A DNA stretch of 64,000 bases. Source: Rs1 sp000416275. Its GTDB lineage: Bacteria > Pseudomonadota > Gammaproteobacteria > Pseudomonadales > Balneatricaceae. The DNA lies in assembly GCA_965243635.1 (NCBI GenBank), contig OZ251574.1, forward strand, positions 1,922,001 through 1,986,000, in the 5' to 3' direction. Numbering within the stretch: position 1 is the stretch's first letter; each line of letters starts with the position of its first letter. Of this stretch, positions 45,320-54,283 are shown one piece after another. Under the pieces are notes generated by a model. That model ran no database searches and was not told where the DNA came from. It saw nothing but the letters and a program-made list of their open reading frames with translations. A program made the translations under genes and the position numbers.

Positions 45320-45631
45320 TTATTCACCGTGCCATAAATACTGTTTTAAATTGATTTTATTGTTAGAGAATAAAATGTCTTCAGTTTGAAGTTTGAGCTT
45401 TTGGCACAAAAAGCGCTCGCTACCCAGTTCAAACGACAGCTTGCCCTGGGCATTGATCACTCGGTGCCATGGTATCTTGCTGTTTTCAGGTAGTTCGGAT
45501 AAATAACGACCGACTGCCCGGGCTTGTTTGGGCAGTCCCGCCATCGCAGCCACTCGGCCATAAGTGCTTACCTTACCGCTGGGGATTGAATGAATTACTT
45601 GCCATATGCGCTCGCGATTGGTCGCCATCAT
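45320..45631 (-). CDS. atl: Alkyltransferase-like protein (MGMT family without active-site Cys)
   Basis: 103 residues with the MGMT C-terminal DNA-binding fold: helix-turn-helix VSTYGRVAAMAG, Arg finger RAVGRYL, and PWHRV where active alkyltransferases have PCHRV. Trp at residue 55 replaces the alkyl-accepting Cys, so the protein cannot repair by alkyl transfer. Known ATLs (E. coli YbaZ) bind O6-alkylguanine, flip it and route it to nucleotide-excision repair. The start codon overlaps the radD stop as ATGA (4 nt), so the two are translationally coupled. uvrB is also in this window, 11 kb away. Confidence 0.92.
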   Translation of the reverse strand: MMATNRERIWQVIHSIPSGKVSTYGRVAAMAGLPKQARAVGRYLSELPENSKIPWHRVINAQGKLSFELGSERFLCQKLKLQTEDILFSNNKINLKQYLWHGE

Positions 45632-47427
45632 AATTGATTTGCCCTGCGGTATTTACCTTGATAATCGAAGATTCTCTCCACTACTTTCCAGAAGTGACCG
45701 CTCTTCCTGGCGATTACAAAATCAGGGGCGATGAATTTTTCGGAAATGGCTAATATCTGCTGCAGATTAGCAGGGAGCTGTTGCTGATACTGGCTGGGTA
45801 AGCGGCTGCTGAATAATCGGCTAAAAAGTGCCAATTGAGCAGGGTTTGTCAGCTTAAAAAAATCTACTAAGGTCTCGCCTTGTTCGTCATGGTAAGTGAT
45901 TTTCAACAGTTGCTTATGTTCTACCATGCTGAGCCCAGCACAGCGTATCACTTTGGCGTCTTTTAACTGCAGAGCTTTTTTAAGCTGATCGTCGGGGTCG
46001 GCCAATACATGATGGCAATGGTGGCATTCACGGGCCGCTATATCGTTTTCAGTATTGCACTGCGGGCAGTTTTTAAAGCGAAATCTAAACTGGCAGCGAC
46101 TCGTACTAACCGTCGAATCAGAAGGGGAGAGGGCAGTTGCCTGCGGTTTATCGACCAGACCTTGGCAGCGGCGCCCATAGTGCTCAAGGATCTCGCCACG
46201 CTCGTCACATTTGCCCCAAAATATATTGGCAAAATTGCATTCAGGGCAGAAAATTTGCACCGGCTGGCTGTCGGCATTAGGTTTGACGCTCCCCACTTCT
46301 GGGTGAAATAAATCAAAGCGACTGCCGGTGTAGTCTAAAATTAAGCAGTCTTGTTTGTTGTCAGCCAAGCGCAGGCCGCGGCCGACAATCTGTTGAAATA
46401 GGCTGACCGATTGAGTGGGGCGCAATAGCGCGATGACATCTACATGAGGTGCATCAAAACCTGTGGTAAGTACCGCAACATTCACCAAGTATTTTATTTG
46501 CTGTTGCTTAAAAGCGCAGATGATTTGGTCTCTTTGCTGACTCTGCGTGGCGCCGGTGATCAGTGCACTCTGTTCAAGAGGTAGGTATCCGAGGATTTCT
46601 TGGGCATGTTTAACGGTTGCCGCAAAGATCATCACACCGCGGCGTTTTTCAGACAGAGTCAGAACTTGCTCAATAATAGATTGAGTGACTCTTTGTTTCG
46701 CTACTAATAAGTGATTAATAGCTGCAGTGCTGCACTGCCCTGATTCATAGCCTGGAAGTTGGGCAAAGTTATACTGGGCAATAGTTGCATCATACAAAAT
46801 CGGCGGGGTTAAATAATGATGCTTAATCATATAGCTTAACGGCAACTCATAAATACAATATTTGAACGGTGTGCTAGCGTTCTCATCGGCCATTGGCCTG
46901 ACGTATCCGTGATAGTGGAATTGATAAATCCAGCCCAGCCCGAGCCGATAGGGGGTGGCGGTTAAACCCAGTACTTTGAGTTGCCGATTTTGCTTACTTA
47001 ATTGAGCAATGATTTTTCCATACTGGCTGTCTTGATCGTTGCTGAGCCGGTGGCATTCATCAATGATCAGCAAGCTGAATTGCTGGGTAAATACCGCTAA
47101 ATTACGAGTGACAGATTGCACGCTGGCAAACACTACTTTAGCGGAGTGGTCTTTTTCTTTGAGACCTGCAGAATAGATACTAGATGCCAGCCCGTAGCCG
47201 GTAAATTTTTGTTGGTTTTGCGCCACAAGCTCTTTGACGTGCGCAAGTACTAACACTTTATAGTTGGCGATGGCTGCGAGTTCTGCAATAACCAAGCTCT
47301 TACCCGCTCCAGTTGGCAAGACAATAACCGCTGGCGCAGTATTGTTCTTGAAGTGTTTAACAGTCGCATCAACTGCCGCCTGCTGGTAGGGCCTTAAAAT
47401 ATAAGGGCGTTGCTGTTGTTTACTCAT
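45628..47427 (-). CDS. radD: RadD/YejH-like superfamily 2 DNA helicase
   Basis: DNA-repair helicase-like ATPase that works with RecA and SSB in recombination. 599 residues against 586 in E. coli. Motif I LPTGAGKS, motif Ia LAHVKELVAQN, motif II DECH, motif III GLTATPYRLGLGW, motif V TTGFDAPHVD, motif VI QIVGRGLRL. Two zinc-binding clusters follow: CPECNFAN ... RRCQG, and CPQCNTEND ... CHHCHH. The start is MSKQQQRPYILRPYQ at 47427: the open frame extends to 47616 but that part has no similarity and runs into a family A element. Coupled to the alkyltransferase-like gene. Confidence 0.93.
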   Translation of the reverse strand: MSKQQQRPYILRPYQQAAVDATVKHFKNNTAPAVIVLPTGAGKSLVIAELAAIANYKVLVLAHVKELVAQNQQKFTGYGLASSIYSAGLKEKDHSAKVVFASVQSVTRNLAVFTQQFSLLIIDECHRLSNDQDSQYGKIIAQLSKQNRQLKVLGLTATPYRLGLGWIYQFHYHGYVRPMADENASTPFKYCIYELPLSYMIKHHYLTPPILYDATIAQYNFAQLPGYESGQCSTAAINHLLVAKQRVTQSIIEQVLTLSEKRRGVMIFAATVKHAQEILGYLPLEQSALITGATQSQQRDQIICAFKQQQIKYLVNVAVLTTGFDAPHVDVIALLRPTQSVSLFQQIVGRGLRLADNKQDCLILDYTGSRFDLFHPEVGSVKPNADSQPVQIFCPECNFANIFWGKCDERGEILEHYGRRCQGLVDKPQATALSPSDSTVSTSRCQFRFRFKNCPQCNTENDIAARECHHCHHVLADPDDQLKKALQLKDAKVIRCAGLSMVEHKQLLKITYHDEQGETLVDFFKLTNPAQLALFSRLFSSRLPSQYQQQLPANLQQILAISEKFIAPDFVIARKSGHFWKVVERIFDYQGKYRRANQL

Positions 47428-47515
47428 TGGCAAAGTTATAAAACAAAAAAGTGGTTTGAGTGCTATGCAAAATTTTTCAACTTTAAGTGTGGTATTAAGT
47501 GTCGCGCTGCTAATA

Positions 47516-47724
47516 CCTGAATCAGTGACTTCACTGCACCACATAGAGCAAGCTCTTGATTTTACAGCGGTTAGAAAAATGCCCGCTGAACCTACGGGTT
47601 TTATGCACGGATGCATTTATTTAGCGAATATAGGACGCATATGAGCTTGCAGCTAAGATTTTTCAATTTCACCGTAAAACCAATATCTTACACTCTGTAT
47701 TCACTTTGAAGTCACGGATTCAGG
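47516..47724 (+). repeat. Family A MITE-like element, best-preserved long form (209 bp)
   Basis: Ends CCTGAATCAGTGACTTCA / TGAAGTCACGGATTCAGG. Compared with the 160-bp class it has about 48 extra bp after CCTACGGG (TTTTATGCACGGATGCAT, TTATTTAGCGAATATAGG and on). Flanks TAATA / TTAGA are a poor duplication. It lies 88 bp upstream of radD. Confidence 0.95.
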
Positions 47725-47819
47725 TTAGACCTAGGCTTTAGTGTTAATAGTAGAAACTAGATAAATACTTGGAACTGAGCTTAACAGGATTATGGATAAA
47801 ATATTAGTGTGAGACCTCT

Positions 47820-48002
47820 GCATAACTACTGCGCTCGGTGATATTGTGTTAAAAATCGGCTCAATATGCTCATTTATACCAGTAATACCCATAAACAGGG
47901 GCATACTATACCCAAAGTGAGGGGCATACTAACTCCGCTATCTCGCCGGTTGTTGCCTTGTCCTGCTCGTAATTTCGCTTGCAGCGTTATGCAGAGCTCT
48001 CA
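47820..48002 (-). repeat. Family B MITE-like element
   Basis: Ends TGAGACCTCTGCATAAC / GTTATGCAGAGCTCTCA. The interior is the reverse complement of the other two copies (AATCGGCTCAATATGCTCAT, ACCAGTAATACCCATAAACAG). No clear target duplication. It sits 95 bp from the family A long copy. Confidence 0.88.
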
Positions 48003-48150
48003 CTATAATAAGTAATTGAAATATTGACGGTTAATTGTGTTAATCACGTCCTGAACGGGTGGTTGCTGTAAGATTAACTGTCTCTATAATTTAAGGTTGA
48101 TGTTTTTGTAAGCAAAATTTGACTTATTTAGTGTTTTTAATAAAACATAC

Positions 48151-48179
48151 TTGACGATAGCCGGAGGCGAGATTAGGAT
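48151..48179 (+). promoter_or_regulatory. Probable sigma-70 promoter of the tRNA cluster
   Basis: TTGACG - 17 bp - TAGGAT, followed by a C-rich stretch (ACGCACCTCTC) where a stringent-control discriminator would sit. First tRNA begins about 100 bp downstream. Confidence 0.6.
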
Positions 48180-48280
48180 ACGCACCTCTCTTGTAGCGGT
48201 TCTATTCTATCATTACTTTTGCAGCTAATAATTAATAGCTAGCGACGATTGAATTGACTGAAACAGAGAAAGTAAGTCGT

Positions 48281-48357
48281 GCGCCCATAGCTCAATTGGA
48301 TAGAGCAACGCCCTTCTAAGGCGTAGGTTCCAGGTTCGAGCCCTGGTGGGCGTACCA
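48281..48357 (+). tRNA. tRNA-Arg (anticodon TCT)
   Basis: 77-nt cloverleaf: acceptor GCGCCCA / TGGGCGT, anticodon loop CTTCTAA, T-arm GGTTCGAGCC, CCA encoded. First gene of a six-tRNA cluster. Confidence 0.96.
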
Positions 48358-48374
48358 GAGCTTATTTAGTCAGT

Positions 48375-48451
48375 GGTGAGCGTAGCTCAGTTGGTAGAGC
48401 TCCGGATTGTGATTCCGGCGGTCGCGGGTTCAAACCCCGTCGTTCACCCCA
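48375..48451 (+). tRNA. tRNA-His (anticodon GTG), copy 1
   Basis: 77 nt with the extra 5' G (G-1) opposite C73, acceptor GTGAGCG / CGTTCAC, anticodon loop ATTGTGA, CCA encoded. Identical to the second copy at 48933. Confidence 0.96.
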
Positions 48452-48497
48452 TTAATCGAAAGATTAATGCTTGGCTAGTTATATATAGAAAGACCAC

Positions 48498-48582
<85 letters not shown>

Positions 48583-48653
48583 TTTACTGACTTTGCACAG
48601 TAATCAAAAAAGCAAAAATATTTTTACTTAGCTCCATAAGTAAAAATAGCCAC

Positions 48654-48738
<85 letters not shown>

Positions 48739-48809
48739 TTTACTGATTTTGCACAGTAATCAAAAAAGCAAAATTATTTCTACTTAGCTCTATAAGTAAG
48801 GATAGCCAC

Positions 48810-48894
<85 letters not shown>

Positions 48895-48932
48895 TTTGCT
48901 ATATATCTATTATACCTAAGTGTATTTATTGT

Positions 48933-49009
48933 GGTGAGCGTAGCTCAGTTGGTAGAGCTCCGGATTGTGATTCCGGCGGTCGCGGGTTCAAACCCCGTCG
49001 TTCACCCCA
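48933..49009 (+). tRNA. tRNA-His (anticodon GTG), copy 2
   Basis: Same 77-nt sequence as copy 1, placed after the Leu array. The tail of the cluster therefore looks like a larger His-Leu duplication. Confidence 0.96.
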
Positions 49010-49230
49010 TTCCCTGTTAAATCCCCATTTATGCAGTTCTCAGATTCAGGCGGTCTGCTTTTAAGTTTTTATCTGCCAGTTTTCATCATCCAAGTATGAA
49101 CTAATAGAATTTAACCAGTCTTTTTACCTTATAGCACTTTGAATTTTCAAGTTTGCCCCCATAATTATGTCATTGTTAACTAGCTAGTCATCTAATCATG
49201 CTTGTTAGCTCTTGACTATTTGCCGTAAGT

Positions 49231-49255
49231 GGCGGAAAATTCCCGCCTTTATTAT
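49231..49255 (+). terminator. Possible terminator between the tRNA cluster and tig
   Basis: GGCGG - AAAATTC - CCGCC followed by TTTATTATT. Short stem but GC-rich; about 220 bp after the last tRNA and 140 bp before tig. Confidence 0.45.
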
Positions 49256-49393
49256 TCAGTCTTCGTCATTCCAAGTATCGATTTAGGTGTTTGGGTTGAC
49301 GAGTGATATTTTTGCATCTGTGCCCGAGCCCAAAATTAAAAATGGCCAACGGTAGCAGTTATGAACACTAAGTATTTATTTGTGAGGAAGTCC

Positions 49394-50731
49394 ATGCAAG
49401 TTTCAGTTGAAACGAAGTCCGTCTTAGAGCGTCAAATGACCATTACTATCCCGGCGGATCGTATTGATAACGATGTTGTTAAACAAGTACAACAAACAGC
49501 TAGAACTGTGCGCATTGATGGGTTCCGCCCTGGTAAAGTGCCTCTTAAAGTGATTCAAAAGCGTTACGGTGCCGGTATTCGTCAAGATGTCATTGGTGAG
49601 GTAATCCAGCAGAGTTTCTATCAGGCGGTTACCGATGAAAAATTAGCTCCTGCCGGCGGGCCAAGCATTGAAATGAAAACTGATGAAGCTGGTAAGGATG
49701 TTGAATTCATTGCTACTTTTGAAGTTTACCCAGCGATTGAACTAGCTGATTTTTCCAGCGCAGAAATCACTAAAGAAATAGCGAAAATTAAAGCTGCCGA
49801 TGTTAACCAAATGGTTGAAACATTGCGCAAGCAACAAACAGAGTGGGCTGAAGTGACGCGCACTGCTAAAGATGCTGACAAAGTTGTTCTTGATTTTGAA
49901 GGCTTCTTAGGTGATAAAGCCTTCGAGGGTGGAAAAGGCGAGAACGTTGATCTGATACTGGGTTCTAAGTCAATGATTCCCGGTTTTGAAGATGCTGTTA
50001 TCGGGCAAAAGATTGGTGCTGAATTTGAAATCGCAGTTACTTTCCCTGAAGATTATCAGTCGGATGAGCTAAAAGGCAAGGATGTGGTTTTTAAGGCGAC
50101 GGTCACGGCGATTTCTGAGCCGACTTTACCTGAGCTAAATGAAACTTTCTTTTTGAAGTTCGGTATGGATTCTGCAGATCTAAAGAGCTTTAAAGCTGAT
50201 GTTCAAAAGAACATGAATCGCGAGATGGATCAAGCTGTTAAAGGTAAGTTGAAAGACCAAGTATTTGCCAAGCTGGTTGAGTTAAATGCGATTGAAGTAC
50301 CGACTGTATTAGTGAATGGTGAAATTGATACTCTACGTAAGCAAGCTGTTAAGCAATACAGTGGCCAAGGTGCTGATTTAGATTTCAATATGCTGCCAAA
50401 AGAGATGTTTGCCGATCAAGCTAAGCGTCGCGTTTCGGTTGGTTTGTTAGTCCAAGAAATCATTAAAGTTAACGAGATTAAGGCTGACGATGATCGCGTT
50501 CGTAGCACCATCGAAGAGATGGCGCAAACTTATCAAGATCCTCAAGAAGTTATCGACTATTACTACAGCGAAAATGACATGATTAATCAAGTTAAAAGCT
50601 TAGTAATTGAAGATCAAGTCATTGATCATTTGTTAAGTTCTGCTAAAGTTAATGAAACAACAGTTAGTTATGAGGACGCGATCAAGCCTGCAGCGCAGCC
50701 TCAAGTAGAAGAAACAACTGACGAAAAGTAA
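49394..50731 (+). CDS. tig: Trigger factor, ribosome-associated chaperone and prolyl isomerase
   Basis: Binds at the ribosome exit tunnel (ribosome signature FRPGKVP, with GFRPGKVPLKVIQKRYG near residues 44-60) and folds nascent chains. The FKBP-type isomerase domain is at ~150-240 (VVLDFEGFLGDKAFEGG, ILGSKSMIPGFEDAVIGQK) and a long helical C-terminal arm ends in an acidic tail. ATG 49394 is preferred: GAGGA lies 6-7 nt upstream and MQVSVET is the family start; an ATG at 49361 would add 11 residues. This gives 445 residues. A terminator-like hairpin separates it from clpP, so clpP probably also has its own promoter. Confidence 0.97.
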   Translation: MQVSVETKSVLERQMTITIPADRIDNDVVKQVQQTARTVRIDGFRPGKVPLKVIQKRYGAGIRQDVIGEVIQQSFYQAVTDEKLAPAGGPSIEMKTDEAGKDVEFIATFEVYPAIELADFSSAEITKEIAKIKAADVNQMVETLRKQQTEWAEVTRTAKDADKVVLDFEGFLGDKAFEGGKGENVDLILGSKSMIPGFEDAVIGQKIGAEFEIAVTFPEDYQSDELKGKDVVFKATVTAISEPTLPELNETFFLKFGMDSADLKSFKADVQKNMNREMDQAVKGKLKDQVFAKLVELNAIEVPTVLVNGEIDTLRKQAVKQYSGQGADLDFNMLPKEMFADQAKRRVSVGLLVQEIIKVNEIKADDDRVRSTIEEMAQTYQDPQEVIDYYYSENDMINQVKSLVIEDQVIDHLLSSAKVNETTVSYEDAIKPAAQPQVEETTDEK

Positions 50732-50766
50732 TCATTATCACAATTTATTGTGTTGATTAATTTCTG

Positions 50767-50807
50767 AAAAAAACGATAGGGAGTGAAAACTGGCTATCGT
50801 TTTTTTA
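50767..50807 (+). terminator. Terminator between tig and clpP
   Basis: AACGATAG pairs with CTATCGTT (14-nt loop), bounded by A and T runs; 36 bp after tig and just before the clpP ribosome site. Confidence 0.85.
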
Positions 50808-50828
50808 TATCCGGTGAAGGAGAAATAC

Positions 50829-51464
50829 ATGTCCGGTATTTACCAAGGTAATTCTAGTTTCGATCCTAGTGCAGCTCTAGTACCGATGGTGGTTGAGCAA
50901 ACCGCTAGAGGCGAGCGATCGTACGATATTTACTCCCGTTTGCTGAAAGAGCGGGTTATATTTTTGGTCGGTCAAGTCGAAGACCATATGGCAAATCTAA
51001 TAGTCGCTCAGATGTTGTTTTTAGAAGCTGAAAATCCAGACAAAGATATTCACTTATATATCAATTCTCCAGGTGGCTCGGTTACCGCTGGCATGGCTAT
51101 TTACGATACTATGCAGTTTATAAAGCCTGATATCAGCACTATTTGTTTAGGTCAAGCTGCCAGTATGGGCGCTTTTTTGCTGACTGCCGGTGCCGAAGGC
51201 AAGCGCTTCGCGCTACCTAATGCTCGGGTGATGATTCACCAGCCGTTAGGGGGTTATCAGGGGCAGGCGACAGATATTGAAATTCATACTAAAGAAATTT
51301 TAGCCATTAGAGATAAATTGAATAATTTAATGGCTAAGCATACAGGGCAAGATATTGACGTTATTAAGCGCGACACTGATCGTGATAACTTTATGACGGC
51401 AGATCAGGCAGCTGATTACGGTTTGATTGATAAAGTGATTGAGCAGCGACCTGTTAGTCAGTGA
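50829..51464 (+). CDS. clpP: ATP-dependent Clp protease proteolytic subunit
   Basis: Serine-protease core of ClpXP/ClpAP. The catalytic Ser is in GQAASMGAFLL and the His in MIHQPLGG; the Asp is in the segment after (near RDTDRDNFM). The N-terminal LVPMVVEQTARGERSYDIYS is highly conserved. ATG 50829 with AAGGAG 6 nt upstream gives 211 residues; a GTG at 50814 overlaps that ribosome site and is rejected. clpX follows after 211 bp containing a long hairpin. Confidence 0.98.
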   Translation: MSGIYQGNSSFDPSAALVPMVVEQTARGERSYDIYSRLLKERVIFLVGQVEDHMANLIVAQMLFLEAENPDKDIHLYINSPGGSVTAGMAIYDTMQFIKPDISTICLGQAASMGAFLLTAGAEGKRFALPNARVMIHQPLGGYQGQATDIEIHTKEILAIRDKLNNLMAKHTGQDIDVIKRDTDRDNFMTADQAADYGLIDKVIEQRPVSQ

Positions 51465-51535
51465 TCGATAGTTGACTGGGGCGTGGTAAATTAAGTAAAT
51501 TGGAAGAGTACTTTTTTATTATTATTTTCCAGTCT

Positions 51536-51571
51536 AAGCTTTACTGTTAAGTTTTTTTAACAGTAAAGCTT
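51536..51571. promoter_or_regulatory. Perfect 15-bp hairpin between clpP and clpX
   Basis: AAGCTTTACTGTTAA / TTAACAGTAAAGCTT with a 6-nt G/T loop, 72 bp after clpP. No T tract on either side, so a simple terminator is unlikely; an RNA-processing site or attenuator that sets the clpP:clpX ratio is possible. Confidence 0.55.
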
Positions 51572-51675
51572 GCTAATAGCGCTAAAAGTAACTTCGAGCA
51601 TGTATCTGGTTCAATAGTTGTTGAGTCCAGAAGTAAGCAGGCATTAGAGATAGCATTGTAAAAAGAGGAAGTCGA

Positions 51676-52968
51676 ATGAGTGATAACATCGACGAAAAAG
51701 GAAAAAGTGGCGGCAAGTTAATCTGCTCATTTTGTGGTAAAAACCAAGATGAAGTAAAGAAGCTGATTGCTGGGCCTTCTGTGTTCATTTGTGATGAATG
51801 TGTCGATTTATGTAATGACATTATTCGTGAAGAAATCTCCAATGCAGATGAGACGCCACAAGATTCAGACCGTTTACCGACGCCCCAAGAAATTTGTGAC
51901 AAATTAAATGATTATGTCATAGGGCAGGAACAAGCTAAGAAAGTGCTGTCAGTGGCCGTCTATAACCATTATAAGAGATTGCGCTTCCAGGCAGAAGAAT
52001 CAGCAGTAGAAGATGATTCTGTCGAGTTGAGTAAAAGTAATATTTTATTAATCGGTCCTACCGGTAGTGGTAAGACGTTACTTGCACAAACCTTGGCGCG
52101 AATGTTAAATGTTCCCTTTACGATCGCTGATGCAACCACCTTAACTGAGGCAGGTTATGTGGGTGAAGATGTGGAAAACATCGTGCAAAAGTTGCTGCAA
52201 AAATGTGACTATGATGTCGAGCGCGCCGAGCGCGGTATCGTCTATATTGACGAAATAGATAAGATATCCAGGAAGTCAGATAACCCTTCAATTACTCGTG
52301 ATGTATCGGGTGAAGGAGTGCAGCAAGCGCTATTAAAGCTTATTGAAGGTACGGTTGCCTCTGTGCCTCCGCAGGGAGGTCGTAAGCATCCGCAACAAGA
52401 GTTTTTACAGGTTGATACTTCAAATATTCTGTTCATCTGTGGCGGTGCATTCTCTGGGCTGGAGAAAATCATCAGTGATCGCTCAGAAAAAGGCTCAATT
52501 GGCTTTAATGCGATCGTTAAAAGTAAGGACAACTCTCGTACGTTGACCGAAACTTTGCGCAAAATTGAAGCGGAAGATTTAGTCAAATTCGGCTTGATTC
52601 CCGAGTTTGTCGGTCGTCTGCCAATGATCGCGACGCTTGAAGAGCTCGATCATGATGCGCTGATTCAAATTTTGACTGAGCCTAAGAATAGTTTGGTAAA
52701 GCAGTATGCTAAATTGTTTGAAATGGAAGGCGCGGAAATCGACTTTAGAGAGGAGGCGCTGGTCGCCATCGCCACGCATGCTCTGCATCGCAAAACTGGT
52801 GCTCGCGGGCTGCGTTCAATCTTAGAGGGCTCGCTACTAGATATTATGTACGAGCTTCCCTCGATTGAAAACGTCTCTAAGGTAGTGGTTGATAAAGGGG
52901 TGATTGAAGGTGCTAACAAGCCGATTCTAATTTATGAAAATGAGAAAAAAGCAGCGTCGGAAGATTGA
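51676..52968 (+). CDS. clpX: ATP-dependent Clp protease ATP-binding subunit ClpX
   Basis: AAA+ unfoldase that feeds ClpP. 430 residues: N-terminal C4 zinc domain (CSFCGK ... CDECVDLC, residues ~16-40), Walker A GPTGSGKT, Walker B IVYIDEIDK, pore loop GYVGED, IGF loop for ClpP docking (GSIGFNA), sensor-2 region GARGLRS. AAAGAGGAAG precedes the ATG. A strong terminator follows directly. In most gammaproteobacteria lon comes next; here it does not. Confidence 0.98.
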   Translation: MSDNIDEKGKSGGKLICSFCGKNQDEVKKLIAGPSVFICDECVDLCNDIIREEISNADETPQDSDRLPTPQEICDKLNDYVIGQEQAKKVLSVAVYNHYKRLRFQAEESAVEDDSVELSKSNILLIGPTGSGKTLLAQTLARMLNVPFTIADATTLTEAGYVGEDVENIVQKLLQKCDYDVERAERGIVYIDEIDKISRKSDNPSITRDVSGEGVQQALLKLIEGTVASVPPQGGRKHPQQEFLQVDTSNILFICGGAFSGLEKIISDRSEKGSIGFNAIVKSKDNSRTLTETLRKIEAEDLVKFGLIPEFVGRLPMIATLEELDHDALIQILTEPKNSLVKQYAKLFEMEGAEIDFREEALVAIATHALHRKTGARGLRSILEGSLLDIMYELPSIENVSKVVVDKGVIEGANKPILIYENEKKAASED

Positions 52969-52984
52969 TCTGTCGGTTGCTAAT

Positions 52985-53009
52985 AAACCCGCTTTTGCGG
53001 GTTTTTTTT
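52985..53009 (+). terminator. Rho-independent terminator of clpX
   Basis: AAACCCGC - TTTT - GCGGGTTT followed by T run, 17 bp after the stop. Confidence 0.95.
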
Positions 53010-53118
53010 GCTTTTAATAACGGCTAGTGCGGTGCTTTATTGGTTTGAGGTGCTAATTGACGGCGTTGATAAAAATGTTCTCTGCGTATTACATAGCAGT
53101 GATTTCTCAAGGTGATTT

Positions 53119-54157
53119 ATGCGTTATCCTGCACCATTAGTTCAGGGCTCGGTCATTGCGCTGACTGCATTCTCAGCGGGGGTCGTGGAAAAGTATCATC
53201 CGAGGTTAGATCGAGTCATAGCAGATTTTAGGCAGCGGGGCTTTACCGTCGTTGAAGGTCAATGCCTAAGGGCTAGCCATCGTCAGGTTAGTGCTGATAG
53301 AGCGCTGCGGGCGGCTGAGTTAATGGCTTTTCTGTTGGATGATTCAATTGATGCGGTCGTTCCGCCCTGGGGTGGGGAGTTGGCGATGGAGTTATTACCG
53401 CTGCTCGACTATGACAAAATTGCTGCGGCAAAGCCTAAGTGGATTTTTGGCTTTTCGGATGTCAGCACGCTCTGTGTTGCGCTCTCGACAAAATGTGCTT
53501 GGGCGACGGCGCACTGCGCACTGCGCCAACTTTATGCAATTAAATACTGCTCAAGCTGATGGTTTGACTGCCGGCACATTAAAGATTTTGGCGACTCCTA
53601 CAGGGGGCCAATTTAGCCAGTCAAGCTCTGCCGTGTATCAGTCTAAGTCCATAGACTTTGAGCGTGATGATGATGCAACTTTTCATTTGTCGCAGCCGAC
53701 AAAGTGGAAGCCTCTGCTGCAAAAAGGATCCTCAGTTAGCATGCGGGGCCGTTTGATTGGCGGTTGTCTCGATACCATTGGCCATCTATTTGGCAGCTGC
53801 TACTTCGATATTGAGCGTTTCAGTGGCCGCTATCCAGAACAGGGCACAATCCTATATTTTGAAAATGCTGAATTATCCCCGCCAGCTTTGATTCGAGTGT
53901 TATTAAGTATGCGTTTTAAAGGTGTTTTCGATAACCTTGCAGGCCTGCTAATCGGTCGCAGTAGTGCTGAATGCGTAGATAGTAGCGGTTTGAGTTACCA
54001 GGAGGCACTTATTTCAGTGTTGGGTGGCTATGATTTTCCGATCATTTACGATCTGGATATTGGGCACCAGCCACCAAATTTAACCTTAGTCAATGGAGCC
54101 TTTGCCAGCGTTACATTGGATCATAAAATCGCCACAATTACCCAGTCCTTTATTTAG
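53119..54157 (+). pseudogene. S66-family LD-carboxypeptidase / MccF-like peptidase, frameshifted
   Basis: S66 serine peptidases cleave L-D tetrapeptides of the cell wall (LdcA) or microcin C-type conjugates (MccF). The N-terminal half reads in one frame to about 53524 (RYPAPLVQGSVIALTAFSAG, VVPPWGGELAMELLPLLDY, nucleophile Ser in FGFSDVS), and the C-terminal half continues in another from about 53500 (ANFMQLNTAQADG, RLIGGCLDTIGHLFG, FENAE with the Glu, IGHQPPN with the His). A 7-bp tandem duplication GCACTGC (53511-53517, 53518-53524) explains the shift exactly; removing one copy restores a ~343-residue protein with the full triad. Recent inactivation, slippage-based switching or a sequencing error are all possible. 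Confidence 0.88.
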
Positions 54158-54283
54158 ACCGAAAACAGCTATGGCTGAGCTTATCTATTGATGCTACAGG
54201 TTTTGGTTATGTAATTGAGAAGGTGAGTTAGTAAACGATTTAGTATTTGAATGGTGACTACCTAAAAAATGTTAGGAGAAGTG

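Noticed and set aside
47428..47616. N-terminal extension of RadD
   Set aside because: The open frame reaches into the family A element and adds residues with no family similarity; MSKQQQRPYILRPYQ at 47427 fits the RadD start.
49035..49052. CAGATTCAGG after the last tRNA as a family A end
   Set aside because: Isolated match without interior or opposite end.
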